From positions 1 through 58,023 of the forward strand of contig JAEXCS010000003.1 of the NCBI GenBank assembly GCA_023402075.1: a stretch of 58,023 bases of DNA, given 5' to 3'. Positions 1-7,115 of this stretch are shown here, one piece after another (position 1 is the stretch's first letter; every line of letters starts with the position of its first letter). The DNA is from Bacillota bacterium (lineage in GTDB: Bacteria; Bacillota; Clostridia; Oscillospirales; Oscillospiraceae). Below the pieces are notes generated by a model, which saw nothing but the letters and a program-made list of their open reading frames with translations, ran no database searches and was not told where the DNA came from. A program made the position numbers and the translations under genes.

Positions 1-69
1 TTTCTTGAGCAGCTGGTTCCATGGTCAAAAGCACTGCCACAAGAATGTTATAAAAAAACACCGTCATAA
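1..69 (+). pseudogene. 3' end of an IS66-family transposase (cut by window edge)
   Basis: The frame open from base 1 ends in a TAA at 67-69 and reads FLEQLVPWSKALPQ followed by ECYKKTPS. The LVPWSxxLPxEC pattern resembles the short C-terminal segment of IS66-family transposases. It is followed by a hairpin and a GTAAAC-type end (reverse complement at 115-126), as expected for an IS66 terminus. Only 22 residues are visible, so whether the element is intact cannot be told. Confidence 0.5.
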
Positions 70-126
70 AATTCGGCCGCCTTAGGGCGGCTATAATTAT
101 AGGTACACGGAAGGTTTACCGTTTAC
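1..126 (+). mobile_element. Right end of an IS66-like insertion sequence
   Basis: The transposase tail ends at 69, a GC hairpin (GCCGCC TTAG GGCGGC, 76-91) follows, and TTTACCGTTTAC at 115-126 is the reverse complement of GTAAACGGTAAA, similar to the GTAA-beginning terminal inverted repeats of IS66 elements. The left end lies outside the window, so the exact boundary and target duplication cannot be confirmed. Confidence 0.4.
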
Positions 127-133
127 ACAAGAA

Positions 134-211
134 ATGAAGTTAATTTGTAGCGTTGGCTGCTTTGACTACATACCCAATATCGTCCAGGGTATCCTTGCAT
201 ATGGGTGGTGA
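134..211 (+). repeat. Copy A of a degenerate C-terminal coding repeat
   Basis: An in-frame stretch from ATG 134 to TGA 209-211 ends in PNIVQGILAYGW. The same ending recurs at 4658-4696 (PSIVQSILAKGW) and 5514-5540 (PSIVQSILA). The 39 bases at 173-211 are the best conserved part. It sits directly beside the IS end and is probably the relic of a gene that also left the other two copies. The parent protein is not recognised. Confidence 0.5.
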
Positions 212-230
212 CAAATTTATTTCTAAATAT

Positions 231-274
231 AAAAAAGCAAAGATTCCGAATGTTAATCAGAATCTTTGCTTTTA
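231..274 (-). terminator. Rho-independent terminator of the hcp operon
   Basis: A 14-bp perfect stem, AAAAGCAAAGATTC (233-246) with GAATCTTTGCTTTT (260-273), separated by 13 bases. On the minus strand it ends in TTTT plus an AT-rich tract. It lies 20 bases past the hcp stop codon. Confidence 0.75.
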
Positions 275-293
275 TTTAAAATATCAAAACGAA

Positions 294-1919
294 TTATTCG
301 CCCATGAATAACTTGATATCATCTTCAACTTGTCCGATACCTGCAATGCCAAATTTTTCAACAAGGACCTTTGCAACGTTCGGAGATAAAAATCCTGGTA
401 AGGTAGGACCAAGATGGATATTCTTCACACCTAAATAAAGTAACGCAAGTAGTACAATTACCGCCTTTTGCTCATACCAAGCAATGTTATATGCAATCGG
501 TAGATCGTTAACATCGTCAAGTCCAAATATTTCCTTCAGCTTCAATGCGATTACTACAAGCGAGTAGGAATCATTACACTGACCAGCATCAAGAACTCTT
601 GGAATACCTCCGATATCTCCCAATCCAAGTTTATTGTAACGGTACTTGGCACATCCCGCTGTGAGAATAACTGTGTCATTAGGCAGTTTTTTTGCAAACT
701 CGGTGTAATACTCACGAGATTTCATTCTGCCATCACAGCCTGCCATAACAAAGAACTTCTTAATAGCACCTGATTTTACGGCATCCACTACTTTATCTGC
801 AAGAGCAAAAACTTGATTGTGAGCAAAACCGCCAACAATACTGCCTGTTTCAATTTCTACCGGAGGCTTACACTGCTTTGCCATCGTAATGATTTCAGAA
901 AAATCTTTCTTGCCATTTTCATCGGCTGTGATGTGCATACATCCCGGGTAACCCGATGCACCGGAAGTAAAGATTCTTTGTCTGATTTCCTCACTTCTTG
1001 GAGGCACAATACAGTTTGTAGTAAATAAAATCGGTCCATTAAAGGTTCCAAATTCCGTAACTTGCTGCCACCATGAACCACCGTAATTTCCCGCAAAATT
1101 ATCATACTTCTTGAAAAATGGATAATAATGTGCCGGAAGCATTTCGCTATGGGTATAAACATCAATACCAGTACCCTTGGTTTGTTCCAGTAGTTGCTCT
1201 AAATCAGTGAGATCATGGCCTGAAATCAGTATTCCAGGATTGTTTCTTACACCAATATTAACGCTGGTAATTTCAGGATTTCCATATTTGGAGGTATTGG
1301 CTTCATCTAACAGCGCCATCGCTTTCACGCCAAACTCGCCTGTCTTTAATGTTAATGCCACAAGATTGTCTGCTGACAATGAATTATCAAGGGTTGACGC
1401 AAGTGCCTCATATATAAATGCACTGATAGCAAGATCTTCTTTGCTGATATTAAGAGCGTGATGTGTATATGCTGCCATACCTTTCAAGCCATAGATAATC
1501 ATCTCTCTAAGAGAACGAACATCTTCATTTTCAGTTGAAAGTACACCTACTTTAGATGCTTTGTCTAACATCGATGCTCTATCGCTTACTTCAAACTCCG
1601 CTGCATCACCAAGGTTAACACCAGAAATCTGTTTTTTTAGCTCGTTTCTAAATCCAATCATTTTATGGATTTGATTTTCGATTGCACCGTCATCAAAATT
1701 AGCATTTGTAATAGTGATAAAAAGGCTTTTTAAAACTTCATGATTTACTTCACTTATGGATTTAACATCCACTTTTCCTTTTACCACGATTTCAGAAATC
1801 CCTTTTGTAACATAAATCAGCAAGTCTTGCAATTTTGCAACTTCCTCATTTTTGCCACACACACCTCTTACCTCACAACCGGTACCTTTTGCGGTTTCTT
1901 GGCATTGGTAACAAAACAT
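294..1919 (-). CDS. hcp: Hybrid-cluster protein (hydroxylamine / nitric oxide reductase)
   Basis: 541 residues, the usual length for a class with a CxxC-type N-terminus. The start MFCYQCQETAKGTGC carries Cys3, Cys6, Cys15 and Cys21 in the spacing that binds the cubane cluster; the C-terminal half has the conserved Cys-rich stretches (GCDGRMKS, TAGCAKYRYN, GQCNDSYS) that hold the hybrid Fe-S-O cluster. The family reduces hydroxylamine and is now thought to act mainly on nitric oxide; it is cytoplasmic and oxygen-sensitive. It is the last gene of a minus-strand run with rubredoxin (25 bases upstream), a likely electron donor, and a cupin. A GGAGG-like site (GAAGGAGGGAAC) precedes ATG 1919. Codon use is AT-rich, like the rest of the first 7.9 kb. 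Confidence 0.95.
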   Translation of the reverse strand: MFCYQCQETAKGTGCEVRGVCGKNEEVAKLQDLLIYVTKGISEIVVKGKVDVKSISEVNHEVLKSLFITITNANFDDGAIENQIHKMIGFRNELKKQISGVNLGDAAEFEVSDRASMLDKASKVGVLSTENEDVRSLREMIIYGLKGMAAYTHHALNISKEDLAISAFIYEALASTLDNSLSADNLVALTLKTGEFGVKAMALLDEANTSKYGNPEITSVNIGVRNNPGILISGHDLTDLEQLLEQTKGTGIDVYTHSEMLPAHYYPFFKKYDNFAGNYGGSWWQQVTEFGTFNGPILFTTNCIVPPRSEEIRQRIFTSGASGYPGCMHITADENGKKDFSEIITMAKQCKPPVEIETGSIVGGFAHNQVFALADKVVDAVKSGAIKKFFVMAGCDGRMKSREYYTEFAKKLPNDTVILTAGCAKYRYNKLGLGDIGGIPRVLDAGQCNDSYSLVVIALKLKEIFGLDDVNDLPIAYNIAWYEQKAVIVLLALLYLGVKNIHLGPTLPGFLSPNVAKVLVEKFGIAGIGQVEDDIKLFMGE

Positions 1920-1944
1920 ACTGATAATCGTTCCCTCCTTCGTA

Positions 1945-2109
1945 TTATTCCTTTACTGGTTCAAACTCATCTTTACCCACAAAGCAAATTGGGCAAACCC
2001 AATTATCAGGGATATCTTCAAACGCAGTGCCAGGGGCTATTCCACTATCTGGATCACCTATTTGTGGGTCATAGATATATCCACATGGGATACATACATA
2101 TTTTATCAT
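1945..2109 (-). CDS. Rubredoxin
   Basis: 54 residues, starting MIKYVCIPCGYIYDP and holding VCPICFVGKDEF near the end, so both CxxCG(Y) and CPxC iron ligands (Cys6, Cys9, Cys39, Cys42) of a classical one-iron rubredoxin are present. GAGGAGCA lies just upstream of ATG 2109. It sits between the cupin gene and hcp in the same direction, and probably passes electrons to Hcp or to another stress reductase. Length is typical (52-55 residues). Confidence 0.93.
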   Translation of the reverse strand: MIKYVCIPCGYIYDPQIGDPDSGIAPGTAFEDIPDNWVCPICFVGKDEFEPVKE

Positions 2110-2148
2110 TATTTGCTCCTCCTTTCAATGATTATAAATTTTGTTTCA

Positions 2149-2463
2149 CTATTTCAAAGGTGCCGGTGCTTTTACAACAATTAACTCAAGCACACTTTTG
2201 GATAAATTTTTTACATTCATCTTTGTATTTACAGGAATCTTCAAAAGAGTTCCTTTATCATATTGGTGAACTTCTTGATCATTTAGCCCGATAGATAAAG
2301 TCCCTCTTACCACTGTCATATAAACGTTGGAATTAGAGAAATGTTCTGGGAGGCCTTCCTCCTTATTAAAGACCATATGAAGATAATGAATATTTTCATC
2401 CTGAATTACTCTTTCAATCGCTTTTTCATCTCCGGTTGACATCTCATGAATTTGCTCAATCAT
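2149..2463 (-). CDS. Small cupin-domain protein
   Basis: 104 residues from MIEQIHEMSTGDEKAIERV. It is a single cupin barrel: HYLHMVFNKEEGLPEHFSNSN matches cupin motif 1 (His and Glu positions) and YDKGTLLKIPVNTKMNVKN matches motif 2, though motif 2 lacks the usual metal-binding His. A longer reading frame starts upstream at 2565, but GAGGAGAT eight bases before ATG 2463 sets this start. It is the first gene after the operator/promoter at 2554-2602 and precedes rubredoxin and hcp. Such cupins accompany hcp in several clostridia; their substrate is not known. Confidence 0.8.
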   Translation of the reverse strand: MIEQIHEMSTGDEKAIERVIQDENIHYLHMVFNKEEGLPEHFSNSNVYMTVVRGTLSIGLNDQEVHQYDKGTLLKIPVNTKMNVKNLSKSVLELIVVKAPAPLK

Positions 2464-2553
2464 TGTATATATCTCCTCTTTTATTATAATAGGTTTTGAA
2501 TTGTGGGGGTTATTATTCAATAATTCCTTATTGTTAAAATAGCTAATGATTAA

Positions 2554-2602
2554 ATTATACCGCATATACTAAGAAATGTACGTTGCTTTTACAACATTTC
2601 TT
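2554..2602 (-). promoter_or_regulatory. Promoter with Crp/Fnr-type dyad for the cupin-rubredoxin-hcp genes
   Basis: Reading the minus strand, a perfect -10 TATAAT lies at 2559-2554 with no good -35. Where the -35 should be there is a dyad: GTTG-N6-CAAC (2582-2595, same on both strands) nested in AAGAAATGT/ACATTTCTT arms (2571-2579, 2594-2602). With -12 set at 2559, the inner dyad centre is at -41.5, the classical class II position for Crp/Fnr activators. The divergent regulator gene at 3909 is the obvious candidate to bind it. Confidence 0.6.
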
Positions 2603-2604
2603 AA

Positions 2605-3318
2605 TTATTCATTAAAATGAATGGCTCTAACAGGACAAGCTAATATTGTTTGGTTAAGCCTTTCTTTATCTATTTCAGAGTCATAAGCTTTTATATATGC
2701 TTTTTTACCTTGCATACCAAAAACCTCAGGATATTTTTTAGTACACAATGTACAGCCCATGCAAGATCCTCTGTTTAATGTAAGTCCACTTGCTTTTTCT
2801 TCTTTTTGTACTATGTCTTCGTCCTTAACAATCTTTGAAGCAATCCACGAAAATACTACTATAGCAATTACTGTTAACACCCAACGGATTGCCATAAACT
2901 TTATTCCCAAAAATTTTGCTTCATTTAGCAGCATTGGAACCTTTATTACTGCCCACGAACTTAAAATTATAACTAAATTTCGTACAGAAGCTCCCTTTTT
3001 GTGGAGCATGACACACATAGGAAATGCTGCATATATCGGTCCCGCAGAAATGCTGCCTAAAACGAACGACAATATGATACCTTTAACTTTGGATTCTTTT
3101 CCTAAGTATTTCGTGATTTTTTCTTTTGCAATCCATGTATCCAAAAGCGCCGTAAGAACAAATATCACGGGCATTATCATAAGCATTTCTTTAATGTAAT
3201 AGGCACTGTTTTTAATTGATGTGACACCCATATCTGGTTTAATTACAAACAGTAGGATATAGGAAGTTGCAATCAATATCAAGAAGATATTATCTTTTGC
3301 TTTTTTTAAGATTTTCAT
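2605..3318 (-). CDS. Permease half with C-terminal ferredoxin domain
   Basis: 237 residues. Residues about 10-165 form four or five hydrophobic helices resembling the second half of the ArsP/DUF318-type permease family (SFVLGSISAGPIYAAFPM). Residues about 180-237 form a ferredoxin-like module with CMGCTLC and a distant ACPVRAIHF Cys, enough for one [4Fe-4S] cluster; the Cys that forms a disulfide in many single-cluster ferredoxins is Tyr (KYPEVF). The start ATG overlaps the stop of the upstream permease gene as ATGA. The two short genes together have the size of one normal permease, so they probably form one complex. Transported substrate is unknown. Confidence 0.8.
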   Translation of the reverse strand: MKILKKAKDNIFLILIATSYILLFVIKPDMGVTSIKNSAYYIKEMLMIMPVIFVLTALLDTWIAKEKITKYLGKESKVKGIILSFVLGSISAGPIYAAFPMCVMLHKKGASVRNLVIILSSWAVIKVPMLLNEAKFLGIKFMAIRWVLTVIAIVVFSWIASKIVKDEDIVQKEEKASGLTLNRGSCMGCTLCTKKYPEVFGMQGKKAYIKAYDSEIDKERLNQTILACPVRAIHFNE

Positions 3319-3797
3319 ACAATCACCCCCATTACCATAGCGATAATTATGGCAAATAAAAAGCTTAATCCATTTCTGGTAGCAGTAAATTTAAGCCCAA
3401 ATTCACGCTTTTCAAGTGGAAATGTTACGATCCCTACCATTGTAAGTGTAGTTAAAAATGCTACGGAAGGAACAATACTAACCCCAGCGTCAACCAGTGT
3501 ACCGACAAGCGGAAAAGCAATAAAAGCAGGGATCAGTGTAATTGTTCCAAATGCCGCCGAACCCACCGTTGCTATAAACAATGATTGACTTCCTACAAAT
3601 TTGGCAATATTCTCTGGTGGTAATATTGTCAGAATTAAACCAATTAAAAAAATAATTGATAATATGCTTCCCAACATACCCTTGCCCATACCAAATGCCA
3701 TTTTAAGGGCTTTCACTGTCTTTGTTTTATCCTTTTTCAAGGAAATCAAAAGGAATATAATCGTTCCTATCCACATTGCCACTGTAAAAATATCCAT
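3315..3797 (-). CDS. Permease half (N-terminal partner)
   Basis: 160 residues from MDIFTVAMWIGTIIFLLISL, with about four membrane helices and the glycine/proline-rich AAFGTITLIPAFIAFPLVGTL segment typical of the ArsP/DUF318 permease fold. The reading frame opens further upstream, but GGAGGATT at 3801-3808 fixes ATG 3797. It overlaps the next gene by ATGA, so the two products are made together. It is the promoter-proximal gene of the minus-strand cluster, divergent from the Crp/Fnr gene. Confidence 0.8.
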   Translation of the reverse strand: MDIFTVAMWIGTIIFLLISLKKDKTKTVKALKMAFGMGKGMLGSILSIIFLIGLILTILPPENIAKFVGSQSLFIATVGSAAFGTITLIPAFIAFPLVGTLVDAGVSIVPSVAFLTTLTMVGIVTFPLEKREFGLKFTATRNGLSFLFAIIIAMVMGVIV

Positions 3798-3878
3798 ACG
3801 AATCCTCCATTCTTTTTGTGATAACCTAATTATAAAGTAGTTTCTTATTATCAAATAGACACCAATGTTTCTTTTTGA

Positions 3879-3900
3879 TATAATGTTTTTAAATGGAGGG
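3879..3900 (+). promoter_or_regulatory. -10 element and ribosome site of the Crp/Fnr gene
   Basis: A perfect TATAAT lies at 3879-3884 and GGAGGG at 3895-3900, eight bases before ATG 3909, giving a very short leader. No convincing -35 is seen, so the promoter may be weak or depend on an activator. The 3798-3908 gap also has to hold the divergent permease promoter; a TATAAT on the other strand lies near 3831-3836. Confidence 0.5.
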
Positions 3901-3908
3901 CTTAATTC

Positions 3909-4550
3909 ATGAATATTGACATTTTACGAAACATTTCATTATTCTCAGCTATAAAGGAATCTGATTTAGAAAAACTAATAGCAGGTAATCATATTTATCA
4001 AAAGCACTATATGAAAGGTACAACCGTCCATAATGCAAATGAAACTTGCCGTACATTAGATAATGTATTGTCAGGGAGTTTGGTTGCGTATTCTTTATCA
4101 ATTAACGGCTCAGCAACTACGATGTTTGAATTTAGTCAGGGAAGTGTGATAGGAGCAAATTTATTATTTGGTGAAAACCACAGTTATCCTCTTAATATCT
4201 ATTGTCTTACAGATTGTCAAATTATCCATATTGACATAAATGCTGTTTTGGAGTTTTTGCATGATTACAATTTTACATTGCACTATATAAAGTCAATCTC
4301 ACAAAATTCGCAAGGAATAAATCAGAAGATAGCAATGTTTACTCAAAGAACACTTCGAGAAAATATTATGGATTATTTTAAACAGCAAACTATTATACAG
4401 AAATCTTCGGTAATTCTTCTTCCAATGAGTAAAAGACAACTGGCAGATTATTTGGGTGTACAAAGACCTTCTCTATTTAGAGAGCTTAAGAAATTAAAAG
4501 AGGAAGGTATTATTGAAATTAATAACCGTACAATCACAATAAAAAAATGA
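3909..4550 (+). CDS. Crp/Fnr-family transcription regulator (HcpR-like role)
   Basis: 213 residues. Residues about 1-140 form the cyclic-nucleotide-binding-like sensor barrel (LSGSLVAYSLSINGSATTMFEF), then a long dimer helix, and residues about 165-213 the winged helix with MSKRQLADYLGVQRPSLFREL as helix-turn-helix. The only Cys residues (in NETCRTLDN, YCLTDCQ) do not form an FNR-type N-terminal Cys cluster, so it is not an FNR iron-sulfur sensor by that route; a haem-bound NO sensor as in HcpR is possible. It is divergent from the permease/hcp cluster and most likely regulates it. Confidence 0.85.
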   Translation: MNIDILRNISLFSAIKESDLEKLIAGNHIYQKHYMKGTTVHNANETCRTLDNVLSGSLVAYSLSINGSATTMFEFSQGSVIGANLLFGENHSYPLNIYCLTDCQIIHIDINAVLEFLHDYNFTLHYIKSISQNSQGINQKIAMFTQRTLRENIMDYFKQQTIIQKSSVILLPMSKRQLADYLGVQRPSLFRELKKLKEEGIIEINNRTITIKK

Positions 4551-4569
4551 CATACCTTAGTATGACATA

Positions 4570-4696
4570 AAGTAGGATTACCAAAGCTGATCTTGACTAC
4601 TACGAAAGTGTGGGCAACCTTGGCTTGGTTGCCCACTTCCTATTCCAATATCATAATCCAAGTATCGTCCAGAGTATCCTTGCAAAAGGATGGTGA
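4570..4696 (+). pseudogene. Copy B of the C-terminal coding repeat (gene remnant)
   Basis: After an in-frame stop (TAA about 4567-4569) the plus strand reads SRITKADLDYYESVGNLGLV, then AHFLFQYH and NPSIVQSILAKGW with stop TGA at 4694-4696, so this is a headless C-terminal fragment. It matches copy C at 5451-5553 over about 100 bases and copy A at 173-211 over about 39 bases. The hairpin GTGGGCAACC/GGTTGCCCAC at 4610-4636 lies inside the reading frame. The parent protein is not recognised. Confidence 0.55.
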
Positions 4697-4752
4697 ATGG
4701 ATTATAATTTCCATTGTGTTCTTTTCATTTTCTGTTGTTCATATTTAGATAA

Positions 4753-4781
4753 TTGAAACAAACTCTTTACTGTGGTAAAAT
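4753..4781 (+). promoter_or_regulatory. Sigma-A-type promoter of the lipoprotein gene
   Basis: TTGAAA (4753-4758) and TAAAAT (4776-4781) are 17 bases apart. Just downstream, the perfect 10-base palindrome ACTACGTAGT (4789-4798) falls around the start site and could be an operator. The gene starts at 4864. The rest of the 4697-4863 gap shows nothing else. Confidence 0.55.
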
Positions 4782-4863
4782 AAAAAACACTACGTAGTAA
4801 AACCTTTGCGAAAATTAATGGGAATTACGCTACAAAGCAAATTTATATTTTGTGAGGCGCAAC

Positions 4864-5370
4864 ATGAAAAAGCTTATTTTGATGATAACAACATTTTTAT
4901 TGTTATTTACCATAAGTGGTTGTGGTGGTAGTACTATAGAAGGCTATGACGGTTTAATTGAAAAAGCAAGAAAAGAAATCTCTCTTGCAGATATAGAAAA
5001 TATGGATATACAAATTGCTGGCACTACTGATGTCGATGGTTACAGCTTGGTATGGTTTGTCACTGGAAATGAATATCAAAAGCACAGCTACTTTCCCATG
5101 GAATTTCAAATAGTCGGGGAAAACAGTAATAAATTCAAATTTGTAAAAGCATATATGGCACGTGATAGGGGTCAAGACATTGCCGCATATCCTTGGAACG
5201 GATATACATTTGTGATCAATAACCAAGATTGCCTAAAAATGGTGTTGACCTATGAAGATGGAACGACCGAAGAATTTGAAATTACAGATTCACTGCCAAC
5301 AGTACGCTCAACTTCCATAACGCCAAAGAGTTATGCATTCTTTGACGTATATGGAAATGAGATTAGATGA
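4864..5370 (+). CDS. Predicted lipoprotein of unknown function
   Basis: 168 residues from MKKLILMITTFLLLFTISGC. A basic start, a hydrophobic core and the lipobox TISG-C mark a signal-peptidase II substrate with Cys20 lipidated, so the protein sits on the outer face of the membrane. The mature part is acidic and contains beta-rich stretches (DGYSLVWFVTGNEY, YPWNGYTFVINNQDCLKM) but no family that can be named. GAGG six bases before ATG 4864 favours this start over GTG 4852. It has its own promoter and stands alone in the rearranged AT-rich region. Confidence 0.75.
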   Translation: MKKLILMITTFLLLFTISGCGGSTIEGYDGLIEKARKEISLADIENMDIQIAGTTDVDGYSLVWFVTGNEYQKHSYFPMEFQIVGENSNKFKFVKAYMARDRGQDIAAYPWNGYTFVINNQDCLKMVLTYEDGTTEEFEITDSLPTVRSTSITPKSYAFFDVYGNEIR

Positions 5371-5450
5371 AACTCAATGTGTTAGAGAGATTATGAGCAA
5401 GCACCTTAGAGAGCCCGAATCCGCTCTACTGAAACTAATCCTGATTAAAC

Positions 5451-5553
5451 CGAAAGTATGGGCAAACCTTACTGTTAAGCGGGGTTTGCACACTTTCTAT
5501 TTCACCATCACATCCCAAGTATCGTCCAGTCAATCCTCGCATAAAAACGGTAA
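5451..5553 (+). repeat. Copy C of the C-terminal coding repeat (frameshifted)
   Basis: About 100 bases aligning with copy B (4603-4696): CGAAAGTATGGGCAAACCTT at the start and CCAAGTATCGTCCAGT near the end. The last part still reads AHFLFHHHIPSIVQSILA before an early TAA, but a stop and a frameshift interrupt the frame upstream, so it is dead sequence. It lies 80 bases after the lipoprotein gene and runs straight into a terminator hairpin. Confidence 0.55.
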
Positions 5554-5582
5554 AAGCCGCCTGAAATTTTCAGGCGGCTTTT
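5552..5582. terminator. Bidirectional terminator hairpin
   Basis: AAAAGCCGCCTGAAA paired with TTTTCAGGCGGCTTTT, a nearly continuous stem with A tract before and T tract after, so it can end transcription from the lipoprotein side (plus) and from the rubrerythrin fragment side (minus). Confidence 0.8.
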
Positions 5583-5613
5583 GTAATTTCTATTCTGTTT
5601 TGAGTAGGGCGTT

Positions 5614-5795
5614 TTAATAGTTCTCTTTTCTCACTTCAAAATAGCTTTGTGCATATTTGCAAACAGGGCAAACCTCCGGAGCCTTTGTGCCCATAACCAA
5701 GTGACCGCAAATACGGCATTCCCACATGGTCTGCTCACCCTTTTCAAACACCTGCTGCATCTCCACATTTTTCAGCAGAGCACGATAGTTACTCC
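5614..5795 (-). pseudogene. 3' fragment of a rubrerythrin gene
   Basis: The minus strand reads YRALLKNVEMQQVFEKGEQ, then TMWECRICGHLVMGT and APEVCPVCKYAQSYFEVRKENY before TAA (5614-5616). CRICG and CPVCK are the rubredoxin-like iron ligands at the C-terminus of rubrerythrin. The diiron four-helix N-terminal part is missing: upstream the sequence changes to the ArdA-like gene in another frame. This is a truncated copy left by a deletion or recombination, with no start codon of its own. Confidence 0.75.
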
Positions 5796-6200
5796 ACCTT
5801 GCTGGGTGAGGTACATATCCTTACCTATGGAATCAAGGTCGCTAAAATCCCTCACAACGCTGTAACAGTGGGTATTAAAAGTGTGGTTGATGAACCTGTC
5901 GATGTCATTGCTCTTTTCGCTGTAGGCTACGGCATAAAAAGTAGTTAATTCATTTTTGTCGAAGCTGTCCAACCTTTTTGCAAGATAGTTTAACTTATCA
6001 AGGTTATAGGTTTTTCCCGAGAGAAGTGCATTGGCACGGTCATTCAAATAAACATAGTCTACTGTGATCTCTGTTTTGGAATTGTTTGTGGTGTCAAGAC
6101 CCTTGCAAAACTCTGCAATTCTTTCCTCTCTGCAAGGTAATTCAAGACCTGTCAGACCATGTTCGGTTTTAATTCTAATATTCAATTTTTGTTCCTCCAT
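5772..6200 (-). pseudogene. Truncated ArdA-type antirestriction protein gene
   Basis: About 143 residues from MEEQKLNIRIKTEHG. The N-terminal domain with LSGKTYNLDKLNYLAKRLDSF, ELTTFYAVAY and FINHTFNTHCYSVVRDF matches the ArdA-type antirestriction proteins found on clostridial conjugative elements. The protein breaks off after MYLTQQGGVT where homologues continue, reading out of frame into the rubrerythrin fragment (ending IVLC). ArdA proteins mimic DNA and block type I restriction during conjugation; this copy is unlikely to be complete. A GTG at 6230 or a TTG at about 6185 are other possible starts. Confidence 0.65.
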
Positions 6201-6256
6201 TTCTGATTTAGGGCGTAAAAAATGAGCCACTCCTTTTGGTGAAGTGACTCATCTAT

Positions 6257-6763
6257 TTAAGCTTCATATAGATTTATAATTTGCAATTGTTTTTGCTCTG
6301 CATACTTTACGGTGTAAGCAGTCCCTCCACCGCTTTTATCATAGTAGCAAATCAGTCTGCTGCTATGATTCACCATGTAGCGATTACGCTCATGGTAGCA
6401 GCCTTGCTTGTAGTGGGTATTTAATGTTATGACCTCATCACACTGGGGAAGGGTGTCATAATAGATTTCTCTGTCTGATTCTTTCCAGCGTGTAGCCTGT
6501 TCCTCAAATGGAACTACTGCAATTAGCTTAATGTTTTTGGGGTCACTCATTTTGATCACTCGTTTTCGCTTTGCCACAATATCTGCACACATCAAATCGA
6601 AGCCATAGCAAGCACCGAAGTAGAAGGTGTCGATGCCGTTTTCAATAGCCCTGTCGATTTCCTCCCATAGTCTTAATTTCAATGTTTCCAGTTGTTCCGC
6701 CGTTTTCGGTAGTTTTTCGCTCCTATGTCCTGTGAAGCATAGGGAATGTTTTTTTAACTGCAC
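6257..6763 (-). CDS. SLOG-family protein (DUF1273/YpsA-like)
   Basis: 168 residues starting (GTG) VQLKKHSLCFTGHRSEKLP. CFTGHRSEKL at the N-terminus, FYFGACYGFDLMCADIV and the later NHSSRLICYYDKSGGGTAYTVKYA are the nucleotide-binding Rossmann-like signature of SLOG proteins, which are thought to bind nucleotide-derived ligands. AAAGGAG seven bases before GTG 6763 fixes the start. Such genes are common cargo of Firmicute conjugative transposons, and here it neighbours an ArdA fragment and a small XRE regulator. Function is unknown. Confidence 0.8.
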   Translation of the reverse strand: MQLKKHSLCFTGHRSEKLPKTAEQLETLKLRLWEEIDRAIENGIDTFYFGACYGFDLMCADIVAKRKRVIKMSDPKNIKLIAVVPFEEQATRWKESDREIYYDTLPQCDEVITLNTHYKQGCYHERNRYMVNHSSRLICYYDKSGGGTAYTVKYAEQKQLQIINLYEA

Positions 6764-6866
6764 AATATCGCTCCTTTCACATAACACTATATACATAGTA
6801 TCTATATAAATGTAAATAGTCAAGATGTAATCTTACATATAGACTATATGTAGAGAGGTGAATAAT

Positions 6867-7109
6867 ATGGATAATACTAACTCAATTTTTGAAATTAAAG
6901 ATTATGGCAAAATTAACTTCCATGTGAAAGAAATCATGGACGCAAAAAATATGACACGGAGTAAGCTGTCTAAGCTTGCCAATCTTCGTTTTGAAGTAGC
7001 TGATAAATGGTACAACGGAAATATTGAGCGAATGGATATTGATGTCCTCACTCGTATCTGCTATGTTTTGGATTGCAGTATTACTGATTTAATGAGCTAT
7101 GAAAAATAG
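6867..7109 (+). CDS. Small XRE/Cro-type DNA-binding regulator
   Basis: 80 residues from MDNTNSIFEIKDYGKINFHV. The helix-turn-helix is MTRSKLSKLANLRFEVADKWY, with NIERMDIDVLTRICYVLDCSITDLM as the second half, the pattern of single-domain YozG-like Cro regulators. AGAGAGG lies 8 bases before ATG 6867; GTG 6858 is an alternative. It is divergent from the SLOG gene, across a gap with TATATAA-like sequences on both strands, and may control it. Typical of mobile-element modules. Confidence 0.8.
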   Translation: MDNTNSIFEIKDYGKINFHVKEIMDAKNMTRSKLSKLANLRFEVADKWYNGNIERMDIDVLTRICYVLDCSITDLMSYEK

Positions 7110-7115
7110 GGACTA

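Noticed and set aside
4610..4636. GTGGGCAACC/GGTTGCCCAC hairpin as terminator of the Crp/Fnr gene
   Set aside because: It lies inside the reading frame of repeat copy B and has no T tract after it; the coding similarity explains the sequence better.
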